Part shown: positions 23,299 through 32,705 of the stretch, one piece after another | Numbering within the stretch: the stretch's first letter is position 1 | Layout: each line of letters opens with the position of its first letter | NCBI GenBank assembly: GCA_016784735.1 | Contig: JADHUC010000078.1 | Location: 1-39,929 of the forward strand | Reading direction: 5' to 3' | Length of the DNA: 39,929 bases | DNA from: Pirellulaceae bacterium | GTDB taxonomy: Bacteria; Planctomycetota; Planctomycetia; Pirellulales; Pirellulaceae | Notes under the pieces: model-generated | What the model was told of the DNA's origin: nothing | Seen by the model: the letters and a program-made list of their open reading frames with translations, nothing else | The model's database searches: none | Position numbers and translations under genes: made by a program

Positions 23299-25394
23299 GG
23301 AGAGCCTTTAGCGGACTGGGCTTGAATAGCGGTAATCGCAACGGTGTTGACGATGTCGGGCACGGTGCATCCGCGGCTGAGATCGTTGACGGGCTTCTTC
23401 AGACCTTGCAGAACCGGGCCGATGGCCACGGCGCCGGATGAACGTTGGACGGCTTTGTACGTGTTATTGCCCGTGTTCAGGTCGGGGAAGATGAACACGG
23501 TCGCGCGCCCGGCCACTTCGCTGTCCGGCATCTTCTTTCGCGCGACACTGGCGTCAACTGCTGCGTCGTATTGGATGGGGCCGTCGACTTTCAGGTCGGG
23601 CCGATGCTCACGAACCAACCGCGTCGCTTCTCTGACCTTGTCCACGTCCTCGCCCAAACCCGACTGGCCGCTTGAATACGACAACATGGCGACCAGCGGA
23701 TCGACCCCGAACATCTTGGCCGTTTCGGCCGAGCTGATGGCGATGTCGGCCAACTGCGACGGTGTCGGATTGGGAATGATCGCACAATCGCCGTACACCA
23801 GGACGCGATCCTCCAGGCACATGAAAAACACGCTGGAGACAATCGAGCACTCCGGCCGCGTCTTGATGAACTCGAACGACGGCCGGATCGTATGAGCCGT
23901 CGTGTGCGCTGCGCCTGACACCATCGCATCGACCAGACCCTTGTAGACCATCATCGTTCCGAAGTAGCTGACGTCGCGCATCACGTCGTGGGCCACGTCC
24001 TCGTTGATGCCCTTGTGCTGTCGCAGCTCGAAGTAGGTTTGCGCAAAATCATCGTGCAATGGCGAATCGTTCGGATCGACTACGGTTGCGCCATCCAGAT
24101 CCAACCCGAGCGACGAGATCTTCTCGTGGATCTCCGCTTCGGCGCCCAGCAACGTGATGTCGACTACCTCGCGCCGCAGCAGTATTTCGCTGGCTCGCAA
24201 GATGCGGTCGTCGGTGCCCTCGGGCAATACGATATGCTGGCGCGACGCTTTGGCTCTTTGGATCAGTTCGTACTCGAACATCAGCGGCGTGATCCGGTCG
24301 GAACGCGAAGCGGCGATTCGCTGTTCGAGCCCAGACAGGTCGACATTCGATTCGAAAACGCCCAGCGCCGCGGCGGTTTTGCGGTCGTTGTCCGGCGTGA
24401 TCAGAGCGTTCACGTCGTCGATTCGCGTTGCGGTTTCGAAGGTATCGCTGGGAACGCTGATCACGGGTACCACCGACCGCCCAAAGCCTTCGATCATCCG
24501 CTGGAGTTGGGGCGCTAGTTCCAAACCGCCGGTCAACACGATTCCTGCAATGATCGGGTAGTTGTCCGAGAAGACCGTAGCGAGGCTGCCGAGTACGATA
24601 TCCGCTCGGTCGCCCGGCGTGATAACAAGTGTGCCTTCCTGGACATGGTCCAGGAAGTTCGGCAGAAACATGGCCGCGACCTTGTATTCGCGCACCTCGC
24701 GTTTCATCTGATCTTCGACACGATGGAGCGGGCGGCCACCCAATGCCTCGGCAATCTCACCGACGGTCGGCTTACTGAGGATCTCGACTTGGGGCAGGAC
24801 GTAAATCGGGTCTTCGTGAGGCCACGCTGCGCCGAATCGCTCCCGCACCTGATCGACGAGTTCCGGCTCCACGCGATTGACCACGGTTCCTGCGAGCTGG
24901 CAGCCTTCGTCGACAAATGCCTCGCGCGCCGCGTGAACGAATTCGAAAACTTCCTCGGCAGTCTTGAGCCGGCCGCTGGCGACGATCAACACTGGGCAGC
25001 CCAAGTGGTTGGCCACCTGAGCGTTGAAATCGAATTCGAAAGCGGCCGCCACGCCGCTGAAGTCGGTTCCTTCGCAGACGACGAAATCGCACTGCCGTTC
25101 GAGGGCCTTGTATTTGGCGAGGATTCTCTCCAGCAGTTCATCCATCCGGCCGCTGGCCGTCAAGTGCCGGGCCTCTTCATGCGTGGCTGCGTACAACGAT
25201 TCATACGGCAATGGCAGTCCGTAGCGGCGGCGCACCAGTTCGATGTCGTTGTCAGGTTCATCGCCGGCGCGAATCACGGGCCGAAAGAAACCGAGCTTTT
25301 GGATACGACGCGACAGAAGCTCCATCACGCCCAATGCGACCAACGATTTGCTGCTCCGTGGTTCGGTCGATGCGATGTAGAGATTGTTAGCCAT
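23295..25394 (-). CDS. pta: Phosphate acetyltransferase (long, three-domain form)
   Basis: A 699-residue Pta from ATG 25394. The N-terminal third resembles the BioD-like P-loop domain (STEPRSSKSLVALGVMELL, with the Walker lysine kept), followed by the DRTGG domain (about 215-320). The PTA_PTB catalytic domain begins near 385. It includes LPEGTDDRILRASEILL, SGAAHTTAHTIRPSFEFIKT, IIPNPTPSQLADIAISSAETA, MLSYSSGQSG, DGPIQYDAAVD and the terminal VFIFPDLNTGNNTYKAVQR with GPVLQGLKKPVNDLSRGC. It transfers acetyl between CoA and phosphate. The length (about 700) matches the long enterobacterial form. It is first in the pta-ackA operon, and its stop overlaps the ackA start by 4 nt. The frame continues upstream to 25448, but MANNLYIAS is the usual family start. 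Confidence 0.95.
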   Translation of the reverse strand: MANNLYIASTEPRSSKSLVALGVMELLSRRIQKLGFFRPVIRAGDEPDNDIELVRRRYGLPLPYESLYAATHEEARHLTASGRMDELLERILAKYKALERQCDFVVCEGTDFSGVAAAFEFDFNAQVANHLGCPVLIVASGRLKTAEEVFEFVHAAREAFVDEGCQLAGTVVNRVEPELVDQVRERFGAAWPHEDPIYVLPQVEILSKPTVGEIAEALGGRPLHRVEDQMKREVREYKVAAMFLPNFLDHVQEGTLVITPGDRADIVLGSLATVFSDNYPIIAGIVLTGGLELAPQLQRMIEGFGRSVVPVISVPSDTFETATRIDDVNALITPDNDRKTAAALGVFESNVDLSGLEQRIAASRSDRITPLMFEYELIQRAKASRQHIVLPEGTDDRILRASEILLRREVVDITLLGAEAEIHEKISSLGLDLDGATVVDPNDSPLHDDFAQTYFELRQHKGINEDVAHDVMRDVSYFGTMMVYKGLVDAMVSGAAHTTAHTIRPSFEFIKTRPECSIVSSVFFMCLEDRVLVYGDCAIIPNPTPSQLADIAISSAETAKMFGVDPLVAMLSYSSGQSGLGEDVDKVREATRLVREHRPDLKVDGPIQYDAAVDASVARKKMPDSEVAGRATVFIFPDLNTGNNTYKAVQRSSGAVAIGPVLQGLKKPVNDLSRGCTVPDIVNTVAITAIQAQSAKGSP

Positions 25395-25612
25395 GGTTCC
25401 CACCGTGTTCCGCCTGGTAGGCCGGACTTCCGAGTCTTGTCTTTGCACCGCCGCTTAGCATACCATGATGACATTGTCCGGAAAGCCGTCAGCCGCGTCG
25501 GTTACGTCTCTGTTGCCAGCAGTCGATATTTTCGGGCGCTGTGGGAAGTGATCTTTTTGGCTGGTATACTCGCATTTGATTTGTTGAGCAGTCGCAGGAA
25601 AGGCACGTCGCC

Positions 25613-26878
25613 ATGATTGACACCCGGTTTGCGATTTACCCGAGACAAACGTTCTGTTTTTCATTGATTCTTGGCCTGCTCGCATCTGCATCGGTCAGGG
25701 CTGCGGAGGATCCGTTCTGGCCGCAATTCCACGGCCCTAACCGAGACAACAAATCGACCGAAACCGGGCTGCTCAAACGCTGGCCTGACGAGGGACCGCC
25801 GCTGGTGTGGACGGCTCGCGGCATCGGCCGTGGTTTTTCGAGCGTGTCGCTGGCCCACGGCCTGATCTTCACTGCCGGCAATATCGACGACAATACCGTT
25901 GTGACTGCCTTGCATCTGGACGGCAAGATCCAGTGGCAATACGAAAACGGCCGCGCGTGGACGGCGCCTAAGCCGGGATCGCGGTCCACGCCGACTATCG
26001 ACGGCGACCGGCTTTATCACAAGAGTCCGCACGGCGAACTGGTGTGTCTGGATGCGCGCACAGGCGAGAAGATCTGGGGATTCAATATCCTCGAAGAATT
26101 CGAAAGCAAGAACATCACTTGGGCCATTTCCGAGGCGCCGCTGATCGACGGCGACCGGGTCATCTGCAGCCCCGGTGGACCGCAGGCTGCCGTAGTGGCG
26201 TTGGACAAGATGACGGGCGAGGTCGAGTGGAAATCGCCCAGCACCGGGGAACTGGCGGGCTACGCGTCAGCAAGCTTGGCCGAATACGGCGGCCTGCGAA
26301 TTCTGTCGACGATGACGGCCAAGGCGTGCATTGGATTGAACGCCGATTCGGGCAAGTTGCTTTGGCACGTTGGCCATATCACTCCTTGGGACGAGAATAT
26401 CTTCACACCGATTCTAGAGGACGGCTGTGTCTTCTACAGCACCGGGCACAAAGTGGGCAGCCGCAAGCTGAAGGTACGAGTCACCGACGGGAAAGTGACG
26501 ACGGAAACGCTCTGGGAATCACGGGAGCTGGACAACCATCACGGCGGCGTGATTCTGCTGGACGGGTATCTCTACGGCTCCGGCCACCGCCGCGGCTGGA
26601 TCTGTCTGGACTGGGAAACGGGCAAGACGATGTACAACGAACCGGGCGTGGGCAAAGGATCGCTGACCTATGCCGACGGGATGTTTTACACACTGGGCGA
26701 ACAATCGTTGATGGGTCTGGTCAAAGCAACGCCGGAACGTCATGAAATGATCAGCCAGTTTCGACTGCCGCCCGGTGGCGAGGGTCCTGCGTGGGCACAT
26801 CCGGTGATCTGCGCCGGTCGACTTTATATTCGATATGACGATTTCTTGTATGCGTATGATGTCAAGGCGAAGTCGTGA
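25613..26878 (+). CDS. PQQ-type beta-propeller protein, exported
   Basis: A 421-residue protein with a signal peptide (FCFSLILGLLASASVRAAED). The mature part opens with DPFWPQFHGPNRDNKSTETGLLKRWP, the planctomycete propeller signature. Tryptophan-docking repeats follow: LDGKIQWQYENG, LDARTGEKIWGF, LDKMTGEVEWKSP, LNADSGKLLWHVG and LDWETGKTMYNE. About seven or eight blades are expected. It lacks the residues that would show PQQ-dependent dehydrogenase activity, so it is more likely a scaffold or binding protein. GGAAAGG lies upstream of the ATG. It is followed 44 bp later by a membrane protein gene that may share its transcript. Confidence 0.88.
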   Translation: MIDTRFAIYPRQTFCFSLILGLLASASVRAAEDPFWPQFHGPNRDNKSTETGLLKRWPDEGPPLVWTARGIGRGFSSVSLAHGLIFTAGNIDDNTVVTALHLDGKIQWQYENGRAWTAPKPGSRSTPTIDGDRLYHKSPHGELVCLDARTGEKIWGFNILEEFESKNITWAISEAPLIDGDRVICSPGGPQAAVVALDKMTGEVEWKSPSTGELAGYASASLAEYGGLRILSTMTAKACIGLNADSGKLLWHVGHITPWDENIFTPILEDGCVFYSTGHKVGSRKLKVRVTDGKVTTETLWESRELDNHHGGVILLDGYLYGSGHRRGWICLDWETGKTMYNEPGVGKGSLTYADGMFYTLGEQSLMGLVKATPERHEMISQFRLPPGGEGPAWAHPVICAGRLYIRYDDFLYAYDVKAKS

Positions 26879-26922
26879 TTGGTAAAGCGTGCCCGTGCCA
26901 GTGATACCAGTCCGAGACAAAC

Positions 26923-27885
26923 ATGTTTGACGACAATCCGTACGCTTATCATCCTTCCGAGCAACTGGCCGACGAGGATTCGTCGAAGTGGACTCCGCAG
27001 GAGCGCCTTGGCGGACGATTGCTTGTCGGAGCCGGTGCCGCGCTGGTGACCATCTGCCTCACGGCAATCGGAATGTACTTCGAACTCACGCAAGTCAACG
27101 AACCGGACGGCGTCACGCCTACGGACATGGTAGACACCGTGGCCATACTGCCGGAGATCGTCGTGCTGCTGGCCTTTCTGGGTTTGGCTCGCGAAACAAA
27201 CAGTATCGGCCTATGGCGCAGTAGCATCGTCTTCTTTGCGATTGGCTGGATCGTATCGGCAGGCTTTGTGCTCGCCGAGCTGACACTGCCGGACCAGTGG
27301 CAAGTGCTGGCTTTGACGGCGGGCGTCAGTATCGTCTGCCTGATCGTCCTCGTCGCCAGAAGGCCCCGTTGGTATCGCCCAGCGCCCCTTCCGCCGAAGC
27401 CCGACGTCTCCGACCGCCCGTCGTCCGCATCCAAGAAGAAAGGCACGGGTGGAATTGGTTGTATGACGATCTTCGGAATCTACATGCTGATCAAGATCGG
27501 CGTGCGTCTCATCCGAAACGCCGCTCGGATCGACTTGGCTGCTTTGCTTGCCTGGGGCCTGATCCTTGCGATAGGGCTCTTGTATGCAGTACCAGCCGTC
27601 TGTTTTGGCATTTCCAAGATCCGTCTTCGTGATAAGTTGGGCGTGACGGCTGTCTTGTCGGGTATCCTCGACTTCATTGGCGCTGCTTTGGCGGCGGCAG
27701 TCTTCGTTTGGCTTGGCGTTTTGCTGAGTCAGCAAGGCGAGACTGACGAGATGTGGGATCCCGTGGTCACGATCGCATTTGGTTTTCACAGCATAATCTA
27801 CGATCTGGTCGTCGTCGCGCTGTTTCTCTCTGTTCGAAACCTGATCTCTCCGAGTTGGAACTCTGACGATCTGGCTCCTACTTAG
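26923..27885 (+). CDS. Multi-pass membrane protein, unknown function
   Basis: A 320-residue integral membrane protein. The N-terminal 30 residues are acidic and cytoplasmic-like (DDNPYAYHPSEQLADEDSSK). Hydrophobic segments lie at about 32-50, 75-93, 100-118, 127-145, 180-195, 207-228, 245-265 and 285-305, giving seven to eight helices. A basic Pro/Ser/Lys-rich loop sits at about 147-170 in the middle, splitting the helices into two sets. The opening FDDNPYAYHP resembles the start of other planctomycete membrane proteins, but I know no function. The stop overlaps the convergent LRR gene by 8 nt. Same strand as, and 44 bp after, the propeller gene. Confidence 0.72.
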   Translation: MFDDNPYAYHPSEQLADEDSSKWTPQERLGGRLLVGAGAALVTICLTAIGMYFELTQVNEPDGVTPTDMVDTVAILPEIVVLLAFLGLARETNSIGLWRSSIVFFAIGWIVSAGFVLAELTLPDQWQVLALTAGVSIVCLIVLVARRPRWYRPAPLPPKPDVSDRPSSASKKKGTGGIGCMTIFGIYMLIKIGVRLIRNAARIDLAALLAWGLILAIGLLYAVPAVCFGISKIRLRDKLGVTAVLSGILDFIGAALAAAVFVWLGVLLSQQGETDEMWDPVVTIAFGFHSIIYDLVVVALFLSVRNLISPSWNSDDLAPT

Positions 27886-29383
27886 CTTCGATCGTCATGC
27901 ACCCGCAGCACCAATTGTCGGTGATTTTGCACTTTGGAAGATACGTCTGGTGAAGCGATTGCGCGGCGTCAAAGCTGACTTCTGTTCCTGCAATATCCAG
28001 CAACTGAAGATGTTTGAGACGACGTAGCGGTTCGAGCCCTGCGTCGGTGATGGGCAGACCACTTACGCCCAGTTCCTGAAGTCTTTCGGCGGCGGACACT
28101 TCGTACATCAGTTCATCGCCGAACCCGAGTTCGTCGACTCTTAGCGTCCTCATCGCCGTTTGCCGCAAGACCGGACGAAGGTCTGCGGCAACGAAACCCG
28201 CCGTGGACTGCTGGCGTGATCGCGATTTTACATGGAGGAACCCACCAATCCGATTCGGCTGGAACACCAGCGTCTCCAAATGCTTGCATCCTGATACGGA
28301 CATAAGACCATCGGCTGTTGTCGTTTTCGGATTCAGCGCCAGGTGACGCAGTTGCGGTAAGGTTGGAAGCTCGCGCAAACTCTGTCCAGATCCAGAAGAG
28401 GATAGATTCAGGTCCAGTGTTTCGAGAGCCTCGATGCGTGGAAGCCGGCGAAGCGCTCGATCGCCAATGTTGATGAGGCGAAGGGCCTTCAGTTCCGATA
28501 GATCGTCAAGGGCAGCGAGAATCGGCCAATCCGAATTGGCGGGGCCCGAAATCTCGAGTTTCCTGAGCGATCGCAAAGAGCGAAGTGCGTCGATGGATTC
28601 CGGCGGACACTTGTCTCCGTGACAAGTCAGCGTGATTTCCTCGAGCTGATCGGCCCCGGCAAACTCGGGCAGGCGGTTCACAGGGACATTTCCGTATCCG
28701 ATAAACCAAATCTTCAGCTTCTTCATTCCGCCAAGCAGGGCTACACTCTGATCGCCGCGCAGCCAATAATCAAATCGTTCGATCGAGGAGCCCCGCAGCG
28801 CCTTCAGGCCCCGATGGGTAAGCTTAAGATGCCCCAGGCGGAGCGTTTTGAGTCTTGGCAACATCGCGACAGCCGGCATCGCCTCATCGCCGAACTTCGT
28901 CCCGAGAAGATCCAGGAACTCCAGATTTGACAAGGACGTGATCGAGGCAAGCGATCCGCTAAGCCGGTGGTTCATACTGAGATCCAGCCGGCGTAGTTCC
29001 CGCAGCGATTCGATGGGCTTCAGCCCTTCCGTCGATAGCGTCCCGCCCACAACGGACACACCGCGCAGCGTCATCGTTCGAATGTGCGGAAGCGAGCGAA
29101 GGATTTCGAGGTCACCATCCTCTAACGGGCAGCGGTGAAAACTGAGCGCCCAGACACGACCGTGTCGATCGAGACGATACTGGCCGCCGAGGTCACGCAG
29201 TCGTTCGAGCACTTCCGGCGGCGTAGGCACCGGAGCGTCTTTGACGGTTAACTCTGCTGGTCCACGATCCGGGGAATCACCGCAGCCCGCAAATACGATG
29301 CAGACTAGCACGATCGCAGCCGCGGCATTGGCAATGCGTGCAGCAGCGGCTCTGTTCGCACAAGCAGATGAGACGATACGCAT
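27878..29383 (-). CDS. Leucine-rich-repeat lipoprotein
   Basis: A 501-residue protein from ATG 29383; ATGs at 29410 and 29440 are possible but would lengthen the signal n-region. The lipobox VFAGC at 30-34 makes Cys34 the lipidated residue. The mature protein carries at least twelve leucine-rich repeats of about 22-26 residues, with consensus L-x-x-L-x-x-L-x-L, for example LRELRRLDLSMNHRLSG, LSNLEFLDLLGTKFGD and LPQLRHLALNPKTT. It ends in LQLLDIAGTEVSFDAAQSLHQ and a Cys-rich NWCCGCMTIEAK. Such proteins bind protein ligands, and planctomycetes carry many of unknown role. It stands alone, convergent to and overlapping the membrane-protein gene by 8 nt. Confidence 0.85.
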   Translation of the reverse strand: MRIVSSACANRAAAARIANAAAAIVLVCIVFAGCGDSPDRGPAELTVKDAPVPTPPEVLERLRDLGGQYRLDRHGRVWALSFHRCPLEDGDLEILRSLPHIRTMTLRGVSVVGGTLSTEGLKPIESLRELRRLDLSMNHRLSGSLASITSLSNLEFLDLLGTKFGDEAMPAVAMLPRLKTLRLGHLKLTHRGLKALRGSSIERFDYWLRGDQSVALLGGMKKLKIWFIGYGNVPVNRLPEFAGADQLEEITLTCHGDKCPPESIDALRSLRSLRKLEISGPANSDWPILAALDDLSELKALRLINIGDRALRRLPRIEALETLDLNLSSSGSGQSLRELPTLPQLRHLALNPKTTTADGLMSVSGCKHLETLVFQPNRIGGFLHVKSRSRQQSTAGFVAADLRPVLRQTAMRTLRVDELGFGDELMYEVSAAERLQELGVSGLPITDAGLEPLRRLKHLQLLDIAGTEVSFDAAQSLHQTYLPKCKITDNWCCGCMTIEAK

Positions 29384-29551
29384 TGTTGTCTCAAGGCGGT
29401 CCGGTTTCATGGATTGTTGACATAGTCCTAGCAGTAACATAAACCTGTCACTGAGGCAAGCGTCCGCTTTTGGTGCGTGAAAGGTACCTGGTTGTTAGAA
29501 TGCGTTGACCGATCCTTTGACCAAGACCCTTGATAAAGGAGTTCGCGAGGC

Positions 29552-32500
29552 ATGAGGACTACGAACAACAAACGGACAAGAACAGCGTGGATTTCGGCTT
29601 GGCTGGCCGCCGTCGGTGTGTTTTCTGCCAACGCCGCCGACCTGAAAACGGATCGGCCGAGCGGCGAGCGCGACGCGACAAATATCGCTCGCACGATCGT
29701 CTCCAAATTGAAGTGGAACCAAGGCATTGGCCTGGATGTGGGCCCTGGGGACGCAAGGCTGGCGATTGAGATTGCCAGGGCTAGTGAATTGACCATGCAT
29801 TGCGTCGCGCCAGATTGGGACGCGGTTCAGAAGCTGCGCCGGGATGTCGATGGGGTGGAGTTGGGCCGCGGGCGGATCCTCGTCCAACGCGGACGCTTCG
29901 ATCAACTGGATTATCCGAGTCGTTCGGCCAATCTCGTGATATGCGGCGACCAGTTCACGGATGGGCTTCGTGGGCGCGACGCGAGAGAAGTCTACAGGGT
30001 TCTCAGCCCGAACGGGATCGCTGTGATCGGCCAGAGTGCCGCAGCGGGCCGGCGCGGGAACGTGTTGACCCGCGGACAACTCGAAGACTGGCTGAAGAAG
30101 GCCGACATCAAGACCTATGAGATTGTTGAAGGCGACGGTGTGTGGGCCCTGATCACACGTCCACCATCACCGGGATGGGACGAGTGGACCCATCGAAATT
30201 ACAATCCGGCCAACACGCTCGCCAGCCAAGACGAGATGCCGTATACAACGTATCGGCCGCATTGGATTGCGGGTTATCGGCCGGGATTGGCTTCGGCCGG
30301 AATCGCGTTGGCCGGGGGCCGGGTCATCATCGCCGGACTTTCTTATCCCGACCATCCTGACACCACGCCCTATATCCAAGTCCTCGACGCATTCAGTGGC
30401 GTCGAGTTGTGGTCCAAGGTCGGCAAGAAGGAGTTGCCCATCGATCGACCTCCCGGCATGTATAGCAATCGTGAGTTCTGCTGCGACTACGCCGTTATGG
30501 GCGACGAACTCTATTTGTTGGGCCGCCAGTTTTGTCACGTCGTCGATCTTACGGATGGTGCCATCAGCCGATCCATTCCGATTCCGACACAGGCTTCGCC
30601 GGAGACGGGAGACGTATGGCTGTACCTTTCCTGCGTGGACGACACGTTGTTCGGCGGCGTGGGACAGTCGCCGAACGTGAAAGTGGACTGGAACACCATG
30701 AACTATCGAGGCCGCTCGAAAGCCGTGTTTGCACTCGACCGCCAGTCCGGGAATCTCAAGTGGATCAACCGCACACCGGCCGTCACGTCTTCGCTGACAG
30801 TTAGTGACGGACACTGCTTCTATTGCGACCCACAACTCGGACTTCATGCACTGGACGCCGCGTCGGGCGAAGGAGTCTGGTCCAAGAGTACTGAACTGCC
30901 GGAAGGAAGCGAAGTAGTGGGTTGCGCCGCTTATCGAGACAAACTATGGATCTTGTACAACCGGCCGGTGGCCGACAAGCGAGGCGGATTCTACTCCGGG
31001 GCCGACTTGCTCAGAGTCGGTCACAACAGACGAGAACTGGCTGCATTCTCCGCGCGCGACGGTTCCCGCTTGTTCGACTGCGACTTCGGGCTCACAGTCG
31101 CCAACTTTGCCTTCTCCAAAGATACCGTCTACGGGATGCGTCAACACGACAAAGGGCTGGCCGCCGCCGATGTGCTGGACGGGACTCGCAAATGGACGCG
31201 GCCTAATTGGGCTATCAAGTGCACTGCCTCGCTAGCGACCAGCAATTGCCTGATATACCGCTCGACCGAGACCTCGGTCCTGAGCCTGGCATCAATGGAA
31301 GAGACGTCCGGGGCAACTCCTCAGAAGGTTTCCTTTGGCGGCTTCCGTCCCACGTGCACCTTCGCTGCCGTTCCGGCGTTCGGTATGTTCTATATCCAAG
31401 CACCCGGCTGTCAATGCCCGTCGCCCCTTCGAGGAAGCCTAGCGATGGGGCCGGGTGAACCGCCGCAGCCGATCCCTACCGATCAACGTTTGCGGCAGGG
31501 CGCAGCATTTGAACGAGAAGTCATTGAAGAACAGACCAACCCGATTTGGGCGACTTGGCGTGCGGATCGCGAGCGAAGCGGACGGAGTTCCGAAGAGGTC
31601 TCGTTACCGATGAAATCGCTGTGGCACGAAAGGCTATCCGGCCCCCTCACACCCGCGTGCGCCGGGTACGGACTTGTCTTCTGCGGATCAGCCGATGGCG
31701 AAGTCTGCGCTTTGGATGCTCGCACGGGCGAGAAGAAGTGGCAGTACCTTGTAGGCGCGTCGATTCCTGCAGCACCTTATCTGTGGCAAGGAAGGATTTA
31801 CGTGGGCGACGAAGACGGTTGGGTGCACTGCCTGCGTGCGGACAGCGGCCAGTTGATCTGGCAGTTCCAAGCCGCACTGGCGCCCGATCGAGCGGTTACC
31901 TACGGCCGATATGCCTCGCTCTGGCCCGTCGGCAGCGGTGTGCTGGTTCACGACGGAGTTGCGTATTTTGCGGCGGGTCGGCTGCCTAGCGAAGGAACCG
32001 TTGTCTATGCCCTCGATGCACGAACGGGACGTTCGCGCTGGGAAGAACTGCTCAACGATTCGGTAGCCAAATTCAGAAATGCATTTGTCCCAGGCGGCCC
32101 GCTGGCCATGAGTGAAGATCGCCTCTATTTCCCGACCCCCGAGGCGGCGCCGTGGCAGATCCAACTTAGTGGTTCGGATCGAACGCCGCGTGCCGTGGCA
32201 CCCGTCTTGTTTGGTGCTCGCCGCGGCGGGCCTGAGATCATGGTGGCAGACAATCGGCTGGTTTCCACTACGCGCGGAAGGCAATATGTGTGGCATGTGA
32301 AGTACGTAGCCGAGAACGCCACTGGGAGGCTGCCCATTGTCGGCGATGATGCCGCCTATCTACCCAACCAGAAAGTTGGCGGCAAGGTCGGTCCCTACCT
32401 GGTTGCCTCTTCAGGGCCATTGACCAACGACAAAGCGGCCCCGCCAAGGCGTCTCGTCTGGAAAGCGTGGGAAGGTGTCCTGATGAACGTGTTGATCGAA

Positions 32501-32680
32501 GCAGGTGGCGTGTTGTTCTCCGGCGGAGAAACAAAGGTCTACGCGACCGGCGCCGCTGACGGGGAGGAACTCTGGAGTGCCCCCGTGCCGAGCGAAGTCA
32601 CGGATCTGGCGTTCCAGGGCGGCCGGCTGTTTGCTACCTGCCGGTCCGGCGAGATTGTGTCTTTTGGCGCACTGGATTGA
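29552..32680 (+). CDS. Exported fusion: methyltransferase-fold domain plus PQQ-type propellers
   Basis: A 1,042-residue protein with a signal peptide (TAWISAWLAAVGVFSANAAD, cut near 29). Residues about 45-210 read as a class I SAM-methyltransferase fold: GIGLDVGPGDARLAIEIARA (motif I), a second strand ending in APDW, SANLVICGD (motif IV region) and VYRVLSPNGIAVIGQ. From about 215 to the end it is propeller: LDRQSGNLKWINR, LDAASGEGVWSK, LDARTGEKKWQYLVG, LRADSGQLIWQF, LDARTGRSRWEE and GAADGEELWSAP, consistent with two propellers. AAAGGAG lies upstream. Export would place the methyltransferase domain away from S-adenosylmethionine, so it may have become a binding or structural domain. It is 25 bp before a second propeller gene, probably an operon. 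Confidence 0.85.
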   Translation: MRTTNNKRTRTAWISAWLAAVGVFSANAADLKTDRPSGERDATNIARTIVSKLKWNQGIGLDVGPGDARLAIEIARASELTMHCVAPDWDAVQKLRRDVDGVELGRGRILVQRGRFDQLDYPSRSANLVICGDQFTDGLRGRDAREVYRVLSPNGIAVIGQSAAAGRRGNVLTRGQLEDWLKKADIKTYEIVEGDGVWALITRPPSPGWDEWTHRNYNPANTLASQDEMPYTTYRPHWIAGYRPGLASAGIALAGGRVIIAGLSYPDHPDTTPYIQVLDAFSGVELWSKVGKKELPIDRPPGMYSNREFCCDYAVMGDELYLLGRQFCHVVDLTDGAISRSIPIPTQASPETGDVWLYLSCVDDTLFGGVGQSPNVKVDWNTMNYRGRSKAVFALDRQSGNLKWINRTPAVTSSLTVSDGHCFYCDPQLGLHALDAASGEGVWSKSTELPEGSEVVGCAAYRDKLWILYNRPVADKRGGFYSGADLLRVGHNRRELAAFSARDGSRLFDCDFGLTVANFAFSKDTVYGMRQHDKGLAAADVLDGTRKWTRPNWAIKCTASLATSNCLIYRSTETSVLSLASMEETSGATPQKVSFGGFRPTCTFAAVPAFGMFYIQAPGCQCPSPLRGSLAMGPGEPPQPIPTDQRLRQGAAFEREVIEEQTNPIWATWRADRERSGRSSEEVSLPMKSLWHERLSGPLTPACAGYGLVFCGSADGEVCALDARTGEKKWQYLVGASIPAAPYLWQGRIYVGDEDGWVHCLRADSGQLIWQFQAALAPDRAVTYGRYASLWPVGSGVLVHDGVAYFAAGRLPSEGTVVYALDARTGRSRWEELLNDSVAKFRNAFVPGGPLAMSEDRLYFPTPEAAPWQIQLSGSDRTPRAVAPVLFGARRGGPEIMVADNRLVSTTRGRQYVWHVKYVAENATGRLPIVGDDAAYLPNQKVGGKVGPYLVASSGPLTNDKAAPPRRLVWKAWEGVLMNVLIEAGGVLFSGGETKVYATGAADGEELWSAPVPSEVTDLAFQGGRLFATCRSGEIVSFGALD

Positions 32681-32705
32681 CCGAGTTTATAGGAAGTGTC
32701 GTTCC

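Noticed and set aside
25565..25570. TATACT as a -10 promoter element before the propeller gene at 25613
   Set aside because: No acceptable -35 hexamer lies 16-19 bases upstream.
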